64,000 nucleotides of DNA from Selaginella tamariscina (GCA_003024785.1 PUQB01000333.1:62001-126000), one strand, 5' to 3'. Shown: positions 1 to 12,154, counted from the first letter of the stretch. Numbers and translations: made by a program. Notes: generated by a model not told the origin, from the letters alone.

Positions 1-715
1 ATATTATTGGTGTGTGTGTGTGTGTGTGTGAGACAGAGAGAGGAGAGAGTCAATCCTTAATGTATATATCAATATTATGTATTGAGAATGCCTTTACATA
101 TGAATATGTGTTTGATTAAAAAGGCTATAATGATATATATAAATGTATGTATTAAATTGTTTGCCTAGATGCATATAATTCTTTTGATTTAAAATTTTAT
201 AAAATATAAAGATGAACATCAGTCACTCCGTTTAACAAAATTATTAATTAAATAAAGTTGTAACCTATACACATTCGTAAAGTCAATTCATAAATATTAG
301 ATATATTCACATGTGCTTGTGCATATCACACACATGCTCCAGCCACGTATACACACACAAACACGACTTTGTGTTTCACTCTCAGACACTTTAAATACAT
401 ATATTAACATTATATATGTGTGTAAAATTTGTGTGTTTGCGGATGTGTTTACGATGACGCCAAAAGGCACGCACACGCACACACAAAGAGGCATATATAA
501 ACATAGATATGCACATAAGTGCACTGACACATGTAACTTATTGATTGAATCCATCGGACTTGTTTAGTGACATCGATAATCTGCAAGTACATGGCAGTAT
601 GTATTTTCACATACTATACATTTCCAACTTAAGCAGCAAAGGAAGCTGCTGGGGCAAATAGATTTTCATTCACACACCCACAGTATATACGAGGGTATAT
701 GTGATATTCCTAAGA

Positions 716-750
<35 letters not shown>

Positions 751-1990
751 TGCATGCATGCATGCACACACACACAACATATTATATGTGTGTGTATGTT
801 ATTATATAAAAATCTATATAAATACATATATACATAGCATGAAATATGACAAAGATGTATTAACGAGGTGGTTACAAGGATGAGTTGTTCTCATTGTCAT
901 TAGTTTATACATTATTATTACTTATCACGAGCTCAACGACTTAAATATAAAATACAAAAATTTTGGTTAGTGTGTATTTATGTGCTTGATATGTGTATGC
1001 CTTTTACACAACACATTAAACCGGTGTACACACACATACATACTTGGTATTTGTGAGTATGCTATTTGATATAATCCATGGACATGCATGCATGTCTATT
1101 TTTGCTGACAGAGGAATATATTAAGATACATTTTATATGCAAATAGATGTATATTGATATAAATACCGCACACATGCACACACACACACACAGACGACAT
1201 AAAATATGCAATTGTTTGTATGGTTAGGTATTCTTTATGCATATTATCTATATAAGTATATAAGAGTTTGTACAAAGTCATACAAACTAGGTTTCTTATA
1301 TAGGAACCTAGTTTGTATGACTATATTATATAAGTTTTTCATAACATTGTAACGCACACACACACGCACGCACTCATGCTGAATTATTTATTGTTTAAAC
1401 ACTGCTGAAATTGGTGGTAAATGCTAGATTTAAAATACTTTACATTCTTGTCAAAATGTTACACATGCTTGGCCATATAGGAGGTCACGAAGGTGGAGGC
1501 ATGTATAAAAAAACTAGGACAATGCGTATGTGAGTTTAAAAATATATTGATATACACATACCTACATTAACATATGGACACATACACATGCAACATTATT
1601 ATCTCTACATATATATAATGTATCTCTCTCTAATATATGGCTTCACAATTCTATAATATCTTGTTTTAAATGAGATACAAATTAGTCAATGATAAAGTTG
1701 CCGTGGAACGAGAGAAATAAAGAAAGAAAGACAGGATCATTCACAGAACAACGATGGAAACAACTACAACTTAGTATATACTAGTGGTTTTGAACCACAA
1801 ATAACAAAAGTTTGAATGAGAGAGAATAAAAATCTTTCACAAAACATGATGAAACAACTGCTAACTAAAACAAGAGAAATGAGTTCACATATACTAACAG
1901 ATTTAAACAAATTCAGGAATATTCTTGAGTTTGCACCTAACACTTAGCTGAATTTGCATTTGGCAAGCTTTAAGAATATACTTTACCTTG
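1..1990. other. AT-rich intergenic DNA with microsatellites
   Basis: No gene is recognised. The stretch holds a TG run near the start, a TA run at about 719-747 followed by repeats of TGCA, and scattered CA/TG tracts around 340-500 and 1160-1190. Short open frames here are translations of these simple repeats and have no recognisable domains. Confidence 0.7.
1276..1322. repeat. Near-perfect 19-bp inverted repeat (hairpin)
   Basis: The arms at about 1277-1295 and 1304-1322 are complementary apart from one end position and are separated by about 8 bases. The arm core is CATACAAACTAGGTTTC. It is not linked to a gene and could be the core of a small MITE or a foldback. Confidence 0.7.
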
Positions 1991-4719
1991 CTAGTTTTCA
2001 TCCTTGAATTTCGACTCCAACACTCCTAAAGCCAAGGGTGTGATTGCTACACTTCTCCTCCTCAATCAAGGCTTGGCCACAACCCCAATGGAATTCATTG
2101 TTCAATGAAGAGAGTCCTAACCAATGGCTTGGTTAAGATATTAGCCAGCTGTTGTTAGAAGAGATGTGTTCAAACCTTCAGCAAACTTGTGCTTACCAAT
2201 TCCTTGATATAGTGATAGTGTTTAACAATGTGTTTGGATTTCTAATGTTGCACCTCACTATTGCACCAATCAATTGCTCCCTTGTTGTCCACATGGAGCG
2301 AAATTGATATCGAGAATTGCCCGAAAGCTCCAAAAAATTCCTAAGACCAAAGGATCTCCCTAGAAGAAGAAGAAGCAACCAATTACTCTGCTTTGTGGAA
2401 AAAGAGCAACGTGAGCCTACTTCTTATTGGCCCAAAGAACAAGGCTTGTTCCAATTTGGAAACAAAATCCTGTTGTGGATTTGTGCTATCTTAATCATCC
2501 AATAAGCTGATGTTGCTAACAACTAGAGAAAACCATCACTTGAGCTGTATGATAATCTAAAAGCAAGTGTTTGTTTTACATATTGCATCACAGATTTTGC
2601 CATGTCCCAATGTTTCTTGCCAGGATAGCAAAAATTGGCTAAGAGCAATGATGATATAAGCCAAATCCAAATGGTTGCATACTATAGCGTACTTGAGACT
2701 CCGAATGTTGAGGTATATGTTCGGTGAGTTGGCGTTGAATCCCAGAAGTGGAACATAGCTGATTGAAACTGCGATTCACAAATTCACCACCATTATCAGT
2801 CCTCAACTTTTTGATCCGGCAACCAGTTTGGTTCTCCACCAATGCTTTCCATTCTATAAAGCAATCCAAAACTTCAGATTTAGTTTTTAAGAAATAAACC
2901 CAAGTTTTTCGACTAAGATCATCCGTAAAGGTTAGGAAATACTTAGCCTTGCTAAAAGATGGAATACGGATTGGGCCACAGACGTCACTATGGACAAGCT
3001 CCAACAGTTCATGTGCCCTACTCCCGATTGTTTTGAATGGTTGGCGATGATGCTTGCCAAGAGCACATGCCTCGCATGGAGAAAGAGTCAAATCGTTAGA
3101 TACATTCAAACCATTTACCATTGGTCTCAAACTTTCAATCCCGGAAATTGAGCAATGACCTAGTCGCTTGTGCCAAAGGTCACAACTACCTTTGCCAACT
3201 GAGGCAAGAATTAAGGAATTGGTTGACACCTTATCCGTAAGATGGTACAAATTTCCTTTCCTAGGTGCTACGGCAACCACGTTGTTAGAATACTTTCTTT
3301 GGATAATACAAGTCGTATCGTTAAAAACGACCGTATTACCCATATCAGTTATTTTAGCAACAGAAAGTAAATCTTTGCGTAAGGAAGGAGCAAACATTAC
3401 CCCAGCGAGTGTGAGATCCCCTTCAGATGTGTGAATGCTGATATCACCGATTCCATGCACGTGATGCTCACTATTGTCTCCCAGTTGAACTGCATGTTGG
3501 CCAAGACAGTCACGATACTTAACATAATGATCCTTATGCCAAGTTAGGTGAGTAGTAGCACCAGAATCTATCACAAAAGAACCTTTTACCGTTGTGTTAT
3601 TGCAAGCTTCGGTTTTGATCTCAGCAACACAAGCCTCCTCAAGTAGGCGTCCATAGTTAGCTGATGTCTTCCTAGACTTGATCTCTTCCAATTGCTTTTG
3701 AAGATGTTTCATCTTCAATCTGCATTCACTTTCATCATGGTTAGCTTTGTTACAGTAACCACAATTTTTCTTTTTCTTATCCTTCCCATTCTCCTTCAAC
3801 TTGGACGTGTTCAACTCCCTTCTGATTTTCCCTTGTTCTTTTTCTTCCTTGCAATTTGCTTAGAAGTTCCTACAAACAAGGCTTGATCAGAATTTGAGCT
3901 GCCAATTCCCACATCCTTCCGCATGATTATCTCCTCCTTAACGGCAAGTATTGCACGGCTAAGTTGAAGCTTCTCAACCTGCATCAAATTGCTTCGAAGG
4001 GAGTGAAAAGAGTTGGGTAAAGAACGAAGAAAGAAGTAATTTTGGAGGGAAGGAGGAAGCTTGTTGTCTTTGTCGGACTCCTCAATTTGCCTGTACGTGT
4101 TCTTCATGTTGTCCACGAACTGGTCAAAGTTCTCGGATTCGGACCACCGCATATTGACCATCTCTGTGTAGAGGTGTCCAATCTGCACATGAGTCTGCAA
4201 CTTGTGCTTGTCGCAGAGCTTCTTCCACAGATCTTTGCTGGTGTAGTTCTCCTCGAGATTGAGATCATCTAACACACTCTCCGTCACAGCTAATCCAATC
4301 GTTGCCGTGCCTTTATCCTCTCGCCGGCTCCAGGTGTCCAGCTTTTGGTATCCAGCATCGGCTCCTGGTTTGAGCTCGTCTCCATTGACCACGCCCCAAA
4401 CTCCCTCGCCTTTGAGGATGAGTTCCATTCGGCGTCTCCAGCTTGAGAAATTTCCAGAACCATCAAAAATGGTAATGGAACGGCCGTTGGAGAATGTGAC
4501 GGTAGCAGCATCTCCATCTTTCTGACCCTGCTCCGATACCATGACAGAATGAAAGATCTTTAATCAGAAAAGAAAAGAAACAACTGTAATGCTTATTAGT
4601 TCACGCATAGCATATATACAACTCTACGTTGAAAATATCTTGGCGACTGTTAAGCCTTGAAAGCGGCCGAAGAAGCTGCCGGAGATTGAGGCTGTCATCT
4701 CCTTGATTTCAGCTCAACA
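1990..4719 (-). mobile_element. Ty1/copia LTR retrotransposon fossil 1
   Basis: Copia-family element read on the minus strand. Its 5' LTR is 4542-4719, starting TGTTGAGC and ending in TGTCA on the minus strand. It is followed directly by a primer-binding site like TGGTATCGGAGC at 4530-4541, the initiator-Met type. The gag region spans about 3811-4540. A zinc knuckle (CGYCNKANHDESEC), protease (DSGATTH), GAG-pre-integrase and integrase core follow down to about 2640. A small RNase H tail similar to QLANILTKPL lies near 2110-2150, so most of the reverse transcriptase is lost. No convincing 3' LTR was found. The front half is well preserved and the rear half is mostly missing; it is broken and of moderate age. 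Confidence 0.85.
4542..4719 (-). repeat. 5' LTR of copia fossil 1
   Basis: 178-bp segment with TG...CA ends in minus-strand orientation, placed directly before the primer-binding site and the gag start. The outer boundary at 4719 is inferred from the TGTTGAGC start and from the change to a second copia fragment at 4720. Confidence 0.6.
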
Positions 4720-5640
4720 TGATTTAGTGAAATGGTGTTTAAATTCCTGCTATGGAGCAGATGCTATCAAAGTATGGTTCACAAATTCTCCACCATTATT
4801 CATGCATAGCTTTTGATTCGATAACCAATTTGATTTTTAACCAAAGCTTTCAATTTACAAAACGACCTAAGACCTCAGATTTCTTTTAGAAATAAAGTAA
4901 ATTTTACAACTTAAATCATTTGTAAAATCAGAAAATACTTAGCCTTTTGAATGACGGATTGCATTGGACCACACACATCAGTGTAATCAACTCAAATAAA
5001 TCACTTGCTCTGCTTCCAATCATCTTGAAGGGCTGACAATGTGTGTCAAAGCACAAGCTTCACATGGAGCAAAGAGTTATATCATTAGATACATTTAAAC
5101 CATTTGCCATTGTAGAAATCCCATATAGTGAGCAATGGCCAATATTGTGCAAAAAATCACAAGATCCCTTGCCAATTGAGGCAAGAATTATAGAACTTAT
5201 AAACTCCTTGTATTTGAGTTGGTACAAGTTTTCTTCCCTAGGAGCTATAGCAACCATATCATTAGTCCTCATATTTTGAATCACACAAGATTAATCATCA
5301 AAACAAAGACTGTTACTCATATTTGCTATCAACAAATAACAAATCTTTACGAAGGGTAGGAACATATATTACTCCAATTAAAGTAAGATTTTCATGAGAA
5401 GTGTGGATGTTGATGTCGCCAATGCCGTGTACACCATGCTCACTATTGTCTCCCAACTGCACAGCATGTTGGCCAAGACAATTTCTAGCAAAGTCTTCAG
5501 CCAAATGCATTGAACTTTTTCTTAAGCTAGAGAGGATCCAATGGTGTAGTAGATGCATTAAAGGCAAATGTCTAACAAAGTTGCATAAGCATTTGGAACA
5601 CCAAGAGTCCTTTCTCATTTCAAGTCGTTTGTAAGAATTG
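4720..5640 (-). mobile_element. Ty1/copia fossil 2 (protease/integrase fragment)
   Basis: A second copy of the same copia family on the same strand, abutting the LTR of fossil 1. It matches the integrase and GAG-pre-integrase part of fossil 1: both contain QLGDNSEH followed by VHGIGDI and a LRKDLL motif (near 3350-3500 in fossil 1 and 5320-5490 here). It has no LTR, gag or reverse transcriptase. It is more diverged than fossil 1, carries many breaks and is older. Fossil 1 probably inserted into or beside it. Confidence 0.75.
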
Positions 5641-7201
5641 ACGCCTTGTGAAATGTGCTACATTACACTTTGTAAAGGTCATTTAAGCTTGTAACACCTT
5701 TCTTCTACAACAGAATGAGACAAAGGTAGTACCTTTTATGTCCTTTTTGTTAACATTGTACATCTTTGAAATGAGCTTGAACTTGTTTTTTCATTTCTGT
5801 CATAAGCCTTTTCCTTTCCCCTTTATGTAAATATAATGATAGGGAAGTTCTAAGTATGTGTAGTTGTGTGTAGCTGGTCCGTCTTGTTCAATTTAAACTA
5901 TGTTGTCAACATTGTTCTTATTCTTGCTGCTCTCTCTATCACTGCCCTTTCTTCACTTTGTTGATAGTAGACCATGTGGCTGTTTGGTAGGTGGATTAGG
6001 AGTCAATAGATGGAGTGGGAGTTCTTGTGCATGTTGTAGCCTAATGGGTGCCACATTACTTTTAGAAGGAATATGTATCGAGCAACAAGGTGGGCATCAA
6101 TTTTGTTGTAGTTGTATGTTGGTGTATTGCCTCCATCTAGTTGTTGGACACTTATCTTGATGCATGCACGGTCATGGCCCTTGTAAATGTAGTCGTAAAT
6201 ATATTTGATGCCCCCAACACTAAAACATTACTTAATGTTGATATGTGTAACATACTTGGACGTGAGATACCAATTCCAAGATAAAACTAAGTTATTGTTA
6301 ATAGTGATGCCTCTTTATTGGTACTCTCTTTGATACTCTAATTAGCTATTAGAGTTCACAATAACGGTAGTCTTGAAGTGTTTTAGGAAGCCCTAGCTAC
6401 ATACTTATTATATAATAAGGATGGCACACAACATTTTGGAGTATACCTTTAAGTTGATGTTGTTATTTACTTGAAGGTAATGTGTTTCACATGAATGATC
6501 ATAAATCTCTTGACGATTTAATGCAATTGTGGAAATTCTTTAATGTTCATGATGTTGTTAATGTCATTGTTATTCTTAATTTTATTTTCTTGCTCAAGGA
6601 TGAGGAACATGTAACAATGTGGCAAACCTTGCTTTTAAAACTCAATTGTGTACATACATGCCTTAACCTTTTCAAAGATGTAATTATCAGTGATGTCCTT
6701 AAGATAAATTTTAGTTTGATGTGAAAGACATGTGCTACTACTATGTGACATGATTCCATGTTGTCTTGCATTTCTAACTAACTCAAGCTGCATCTAAATG
6801 TGATGAAGAGATCTGCCTTGCCCAATTTTCTTATTTCTTATGAGTGCCATGGAATTTTGATAATTTTCTTGTATTGCTCTTGGGCTAAATAGATATGAGG
6901 ATGGGAGTATGATCAACTTTTATATTGTTAACCTTTGTTGTTCCACTTCATGGTTTGATGTAGTCATTGAGACCTTAATAAATTTCAGCATGCAATTATG
7001 TTTGGTTATGCCAGAGAAAGTTAAGGTTGTTGACTTTCACATGTGCGCACACATCAACAGTGTTAGTTTTTCACTATTGAATAAAGGGTTGAACTCAAAC
7101 TTGACCCTTGGATATGAACCTCGATTCTTTTGTGTGACAAACATATATGAAGAATACTTAAGTGAGGTAATTATCTCTTGTCTTTTTTCACTTATATGCA
7201 C
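5641..7201. other. Unassigned AT-rich DNA
   Basis: No recognisable gene. Short open frames (for example around 5900-6160 and 6909-7208) have low complexity, no domain and no supporting context. The right end abuts the left inverted repeat of the 14.6-kb element. Confidence 0.5.
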
Positions 7202-7222
7202 GTTGTAACTAAAGTGGGCATG
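7202..7222 (+). repeat. Left terminal inverted repeat of the 14.6-kb element
   Basis: 21-bp arm, GTTGTAACTAAAGTGGGCAT plus G. It pairs with 21745-21765 with a single mismatch (G versus A at position 13). The TIR identity of such short arms 14.5 kb apart is supported by the gene layout between them. Confidence 0.7.
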
Positions 7223-7483
7223 ATACGTGAAAATGGGAATATAAAATAAATTACTAATTAATACTTAAGTTTTAATTATTAATTAATCATTTAATTAATA
7301 TGTAATTAAGCCTTAAATATTAATTAATTAATTAATTAATCCTTCAATAACCTTACTTAGTAAGGAATATTCCTAAAATATCTTAGAATATTCATATTAT
7401 TCTAAAAATAGTTTACAATAATGAAGAAATACTATCAAACATAATTACAAATGAAATCATTTTCTTATCAACATGTTAATTTT
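7223..7483. other. Left subterminal AT-rich zone
   Basis: About 260 bp between the left inverted repeat and the phosphatase-like gene. It is dominated by TTAATTAA runs and contains GGAATATTCC and AGAATATTC motifs. Similar GAATATTC motifs occur just inside the right inverted repeat at 21620-21685. Confidence 0.5.
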
Positions 7484-8565
7484 TTATAAATACTTTCTTT
7501 CTATCATACAAAGAAATCTTTTCATTTTGTCTAAATCATCACTCTCCGGATTAATCAAATCATTTTGGTCAATATCTTGATGTTGTTGCCACCACTTAAC
7601 ACTCTCACGAATGCAATTGGGAGTTGCCATCCTTGTTAATACATAAGATGTGATAAGAGAAGGTCTGCATAAAGGCTCATCTAAAAACTGACGTTCCTTA
7701 AGAATAATATTATAAAGCGCCCGGTTGCTATCCTTCATTTTATAAAATTCAATATCACGAGAAAGAAAAGCTTCAGGAAATGTATGATACGGTGGATACT
7801 GCTCACAAAAATTTTCGAGATTCTTCTTTCTGAGGCACGTATCCAAGTAGTTCACTAGCTCATCCATGATATCGGTATCAGAATATGGATCGAAAGTGAT
7901 TGGATGAATACAAGCAATGTTTTGGTTGAGCATAGCCTTCTGAGGAGAGTCGTCTACTACTAACATCTGTGTTCTTCATTATCCTTAAGCGACTGATCTC
8001 CCCATGAGTCCCAATTATTCTTTCATTCTTGAAGAAGTATGGCTTGCTTTCCTTTCTTATATTGTGAAATTCGAGAGGTTTATGACACATTCGCTGGTCA
8101 AAAATCCAATCTTTACGAATCACCTCTTCTGCAACACTACAATGTTTCTTAAGTAAATTCAACAGCGGTGTTAAGTTATGAATCTGCATGCATGACCAAA
8201 TCCCCACAAGCGCACCCATCTCCTTAAGCTTTTGAAAGAGACGATCCAACCCTGGACGAAAAATAATATCATATCGAAATTTACCATGACAAGGAATGAA
8301 ATCTCCTTGTTTGATTTCTTTTTCTATCCTCGGGCCTTTGTCGATGAAGCAGAACACCATTGACATCCAACAACACAATATGGCCATGAGTAACATGAGA
8401 TAGCGTTGCCTCTTGAATACTTTGCAAATCACTTGTTTGCTCCCTTTCACATTTATCCGTTGCCACTATCTCGTTGCCTATCCCTTCATCATTTAATTGT
8501 ACATCATCCTTACAAGATTCAGATATTGCATGCGCTGAAGAAATTGATTTCGGAACTGAAGCCAA
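7484..8565 (-). pseudogene. FCP1/NIF-type HAD phosphatase-like gene, frame-broken
   Basis: Encodes a protein of the FCP1-homology (NIF) branch of the HAD superfamily, whose members dephosphorylate proteins such as the RNA polymerase II C-terminal domain. HAD motif I is present as LLDVNGVLL, a DxNGxL form often seen in plant members (about 8350-8385). RPGLDRLF and GIWSC correspond to the motif II region (8200-8250), and LVVDDSPQKA is motif IV (7935-7965). A basic C-terminal tail follows to the stop near 7484. The open frame shifts near 8340 and again near 7970, each time inside a conserved motif, so about two one-base changes separate it from an intact protein of roughly 350 residues. These may be consensus errors like those in nearby host genes. 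Low-scoring coding-like sequence continues upstream to about 8750, so the start at 8565 is uncertain. It lies 260 bp inside the left inverted repeat and on the same strand as the ParB-like gene, so it is probably element cargo or a captured host gene. Confidence 0.7.
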
Positions 8566-8917
8566 TAAAATGATGATGAAGTGGCCCCCATGGTAACGAT
8601 GTTTTGAGCTGCATTATTATCCATTTCCTGCATGAACTCTGTCATTCTGACATGTGGCACAAGAAATTGTCGCCAAACCCCTCTCTTACCTCATGGCAAT
8701 GCTGAAAATCCATGTTCTCAATTATTTCATTACATCTGCAAAATGATAATTAGCTGACCTTAAAATTATCAAGGTATATTATTTACCTTGTTAATGTGTG
8801 ACCCATGTTTGAACTAAAAGCTTCATTAATCCTTGAGAATTTATTTTCTGTACAAATATAAAAGAAATATACAAAAATGCCTTATGTTACACTCATTTAC
8901 AACTATTCATCACTCTA
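8566..8917 (-). other. Spacer between phosphatase-like and ParB-like genes
   Basis: Minus-strand sequence at about 8570-8700 keeps an open frame that runs into the phosphatase-like gene and may be an extra exon. From 8750 to 8917 the DNA is AT-rich with no recognised feature. Confidence 0.35.
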
Positions 8918-11900
8918 TCAATTCATTATCAATTCTTCTTCGCTATTACCTTCTGAGTGAGGCGAAGAAGGTCTAAGCCGCTTGTGAGATGGTTCAAGAT
9001 CTTCTGCATCTTCTATTGATGTTTCCATGGGTCCTGGAGTGTGCGAATGTTCTGTACTCCTCGAGATAACTTCCGGTCTAATATCTGATTGAAGTTCGTT
9101 CTCAGACTCCGAGATTGAACCAGATTCACCTTCAGAGCTATCGCACTTATCTGGAGGGAACTTTCTCAAATACGCCTTTATGGATCGTTGGGGTACTCAG
9201 TTGAGACCCAATCTATCCACTTGTTCAGGTCCTCAACCATGGTCTTATCCTTTTCAACGGCAAACACACATGTATGCCGAAGGTAACACTCCTTCAAGAC
9301 GGACCCCCTAGTGCAGTAGTCAAAAACCCACGCATCACTGTGAGGACCCCTGATCAAGTTGACGATGCTCCGTGCCGCTTGACTTGTAATGTTTGGATAA
9401 CGTACATTGCCGAATACGTCACTCATACCTATCGGTGTATCGGATGGAGGTTCAGGGCCGTTGGAGTGCAAACAGATGCCTGGCCAGTCATTTGGAAGCT
9501 TGAAATTGTTTGGCGCATTCCTAACAACCAAGTGAACAACGTATCAATGCACTTGGGATTAGCATCGTTCATATAAAATCCTGTCCAACGATGTCTATTC
9601 TTCTTGGCGAAGGCGAAGGCAAAAGTATCGGTGACATGAGCAAGAATCAAGAAATAAATACCTGAAAAAGTAGGTATCAGTGAAGAGCGCAAGCATGAAT
9701 TCAATAATAAATACCTTCTATGTATATGCTTGCACGGCTAAGTTTCTCCACCAGATCCTCTAGTGCCCTATCTGTCGAAAGATTTTTTGACACCCGCCGA
9801 TCCATCACGAACAATTGAAACGGTTTCCTACAAGCAGTGATGTTACCCCATAAAGTCTCCGAATCTAACAACAAACATCTGTAGGGCTTGTCGTGATTCG
9901 TAGCATCCTCCTTTATAAGGTTCAATTCGGTTCTCCGCTGCTGAAGGACTGCCATAAGAGAAGGCGTCATCCCAATGTTCTCCTTTTTGGCGTTGGCGTG
10001 CAATAGATTCTTGCCCAGATCTTCCGATTGGTTCACCCATTCGACAAGCATATCATCGTTCGTCACATGCAAATATTTGCTGACCTCTTCATATGTTGAA
10101 GTCGAGGTCCAACCCAGTTTGTGGCAGTGTATTCCCAACCACTCCTTGAAATGCCTGACCGTCTTCAACTCCATTGCCTTGAGATGAAAAGGAGAGGTTG
10201 GGCTGCTGTTATTAATTTGTAGTTTGCCATCGATCACCAAATCAGCCAAGACTTCCATCTCCTCCATCGTTGTTCCATTTAAAGGCTTCAACCATGTGAG
10301 CTTGAAATCGTTGTCTACATCCTTTGTAGATTGAACAGACTTAGCCTTCGGCGTCTTACTGGGTTTCTTTGCAGACTTTTCTGAGGGCTCCCCTTCACTT
10401 GTCTGCTTCTTCTTCAGTGTTCCTTTTGAAAAGGATTCCATAATCCCCAACCATTTGGCAAAGATCCTATCTTCGGGGCAAGAAATCAACATCATCAGAA
10501 AGGATGTTTCCTTCCCGCCCACCTGGGCAAAATCAACTGCTGCAATTTCTTCAACTCTCTGAGGAAAAAGACAGATTAATATACCGGCGAGATAAATCCC
10601 GCCCAAACAATTTGCTTACCCGGTATTCCGCAGATTGTGTATTCCCTGCGGTAGCTCTTTGTGGTCGCTGAAGAGATTCCCACACGGCTCGCGTGTGTTT
10701 AAACTTCTCCCATATTTTGCTGTTGTAGTGGTTGGTGTCGGCAGCGTCCCATTCCGCCGATAACTTATGGTACTGCTCGATTGTGAGATTCGGCTTAGCT
10801 AAAAACGCCGATCTTTTTGTCAGCTTCTCACGGGTATGCTCGGAAAGTTTTGTTGCCATCGTTTTGTTGTGTTCATCGAGAAGTCGTTGGGCTGCCGTTA
10901 TTGTGTGCTGGCCACTAATGATGTAGTACTTGATAGATTTTTATTCTCCGTCTGAATCTTCATGAGTTGTTCTGGTGTTGTGATCCAGACTTTGTCAGCC
11001 CTTCCTTCTTTCATAGTATGGACACAAAACAGCATTATGTGGAACGGTATAAGAATTGTCGTCCTTCATCTTCTCCATGAGCTCAGCTACACGTTCCTGG
11101 TTGAGTGGCCTGTAATTGAAGTTTGGGTTGACGCTGCAATATTTAACCCTACAAGGATAAATCTTATCATCCAACATCATTTCCTTGTGACTTATTGCAG
11201 CATGAGATGCCACAGGTGCAGCTGACAAAACGATTGATGATTTTCTTTTGCGATCCGAATCAACATGTGTGATCCCCGACTGCAGCTGTTCTAGTGTTCT
11301 CGGCTCCTTCCAGCTCCCAAGCTTCCTAAGCAAATTGAACGTGATCTGTAGAGAACCTGAGACCGAGCCACCCTCTCAATCTCCCTTATGATGTCGCTGT
11401 GTTCTTCTTCAATGTGAAGAGGGAAGATTGCTCCACTTGCTGATTTTCTGTATTGTGAAGCAATATCTCCTGACAATACACCTACTCGATGAGTCTGAAG
11501 ATCTTCGAAGTAGACATCCAGATGGATCCCCTCCATAGATGGGCTTTCGTTGAGTTGAAGAAGAACTCCAAGGTCAACATCATTAGTGAACACGTGAACG
11601 TCATTATCCACAAGTCGACAAAACCACCCGAAATTAATGTTGTAACTGACGACCTCTGGATCCGAGAACGTGACATTGGATGGAACAAGGCATATGTGTC
11701 GAGCATCGTCCAATCTGGGTTCGCAGCCTGCTTTCGGGTGCTTGACTAGCGAATCTACTTTCCATTGTTTTGCTTGTCCATGAGATGTGACAGAGGTTAA
11801 TTTGACAGCAGCCATGGTTGCTCCAATGCGCTTCCCATTTATCTTAAAATATGGCCAAGTTGATTCCAGAATCCCCCTGCCCATCTCTTCTCCTGCTCTT

Positions 11901-12050
11901 GTCTTTAATGTCACCTCAATTCCACATCTGAATACAAAAATGATTAGTTCAAGTATCCGAGTATAACAGATTTTTATTTTAATTCTTACCCAGAATTTGA
12001 CGACGACTCCATACTAATGACTCGATCTCCTTGTTTGATCAAATCGTCCT
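8918..12050 (-). CDS. ParB-like domain plus DNA-methyltransferase-like protein
   Basis: Large minus-strand gene with at least three short GT-AG introns (11928-11989, 10559-10619, 9662-9714). The N-terminal part (11350-12050) is unrecognised. A ParB/sulfiredoxin-fold domain follows at about 10870-11170: it has YRPLNQERVAELMEKM, then WITTPEQL, then YYIISGQHTITAAQRL, which resembles the ParB signature ending in a GxHR/GQH loop and an Ala-Ala helix. A lysine-rich linker lies at 10330-10440. The C-terminal third resembles a beta-class amino-methyltransferase. It has PFQLFVMD at the motif IV position (9800-9830), then a tail of YPNITSQAARSIVNLI and AWVFDYCTRGSVLKECYL (9260-9380) with a following VEKD, matching the order of motif IV before motif I. 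DPPY is replaced by DRRV, so activity is doubtful. An acidic Ser/Glu tail ends at 8918. The frame changes at about four places (near 11370, 10930, 9530 and 9190), possibly consensus errors. ParB-methyltransferase fusions are known in phages and bacterial mobile elements; a spliced plant version is unusual. Confidence 0.65.
10586..10603. repeat. Palindrome copy inside an intron of the ParB-like gene
   Basis: GGCGAGATAAATCCCGCC, a two-mismatch version of the array palindrome, lies in the 61-bp intron at 10559-10619. The same variant occurs in array A near 13630. It ties the arrays to this gene. Confidence 0.75.
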
Positions 12051-12154
12051 TCTGCAAAATAATACACTATAAATAAATTATATAAAAACGCACACACACT
12101 TGTATAAACCCGAATATACAAAAATAATACACAGAGAGAAGTAGACGTAATTAA

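Noticed and set aside
5900-7208. Several open frames of 80-100 codons between the copia fossils and the left inverted repeat
   Set aside because: Low complexity, Leu/Ile/Phe-rich, with no recognisable motif; expected by chance in AT-rich DNA.
8918-12050. Bacterial contamination as the source of the ParB/methyltransferase-like sequence
   Set aside because: At least three GT-AG introns, plant-like base composition and integration between plant repeats argue against it.
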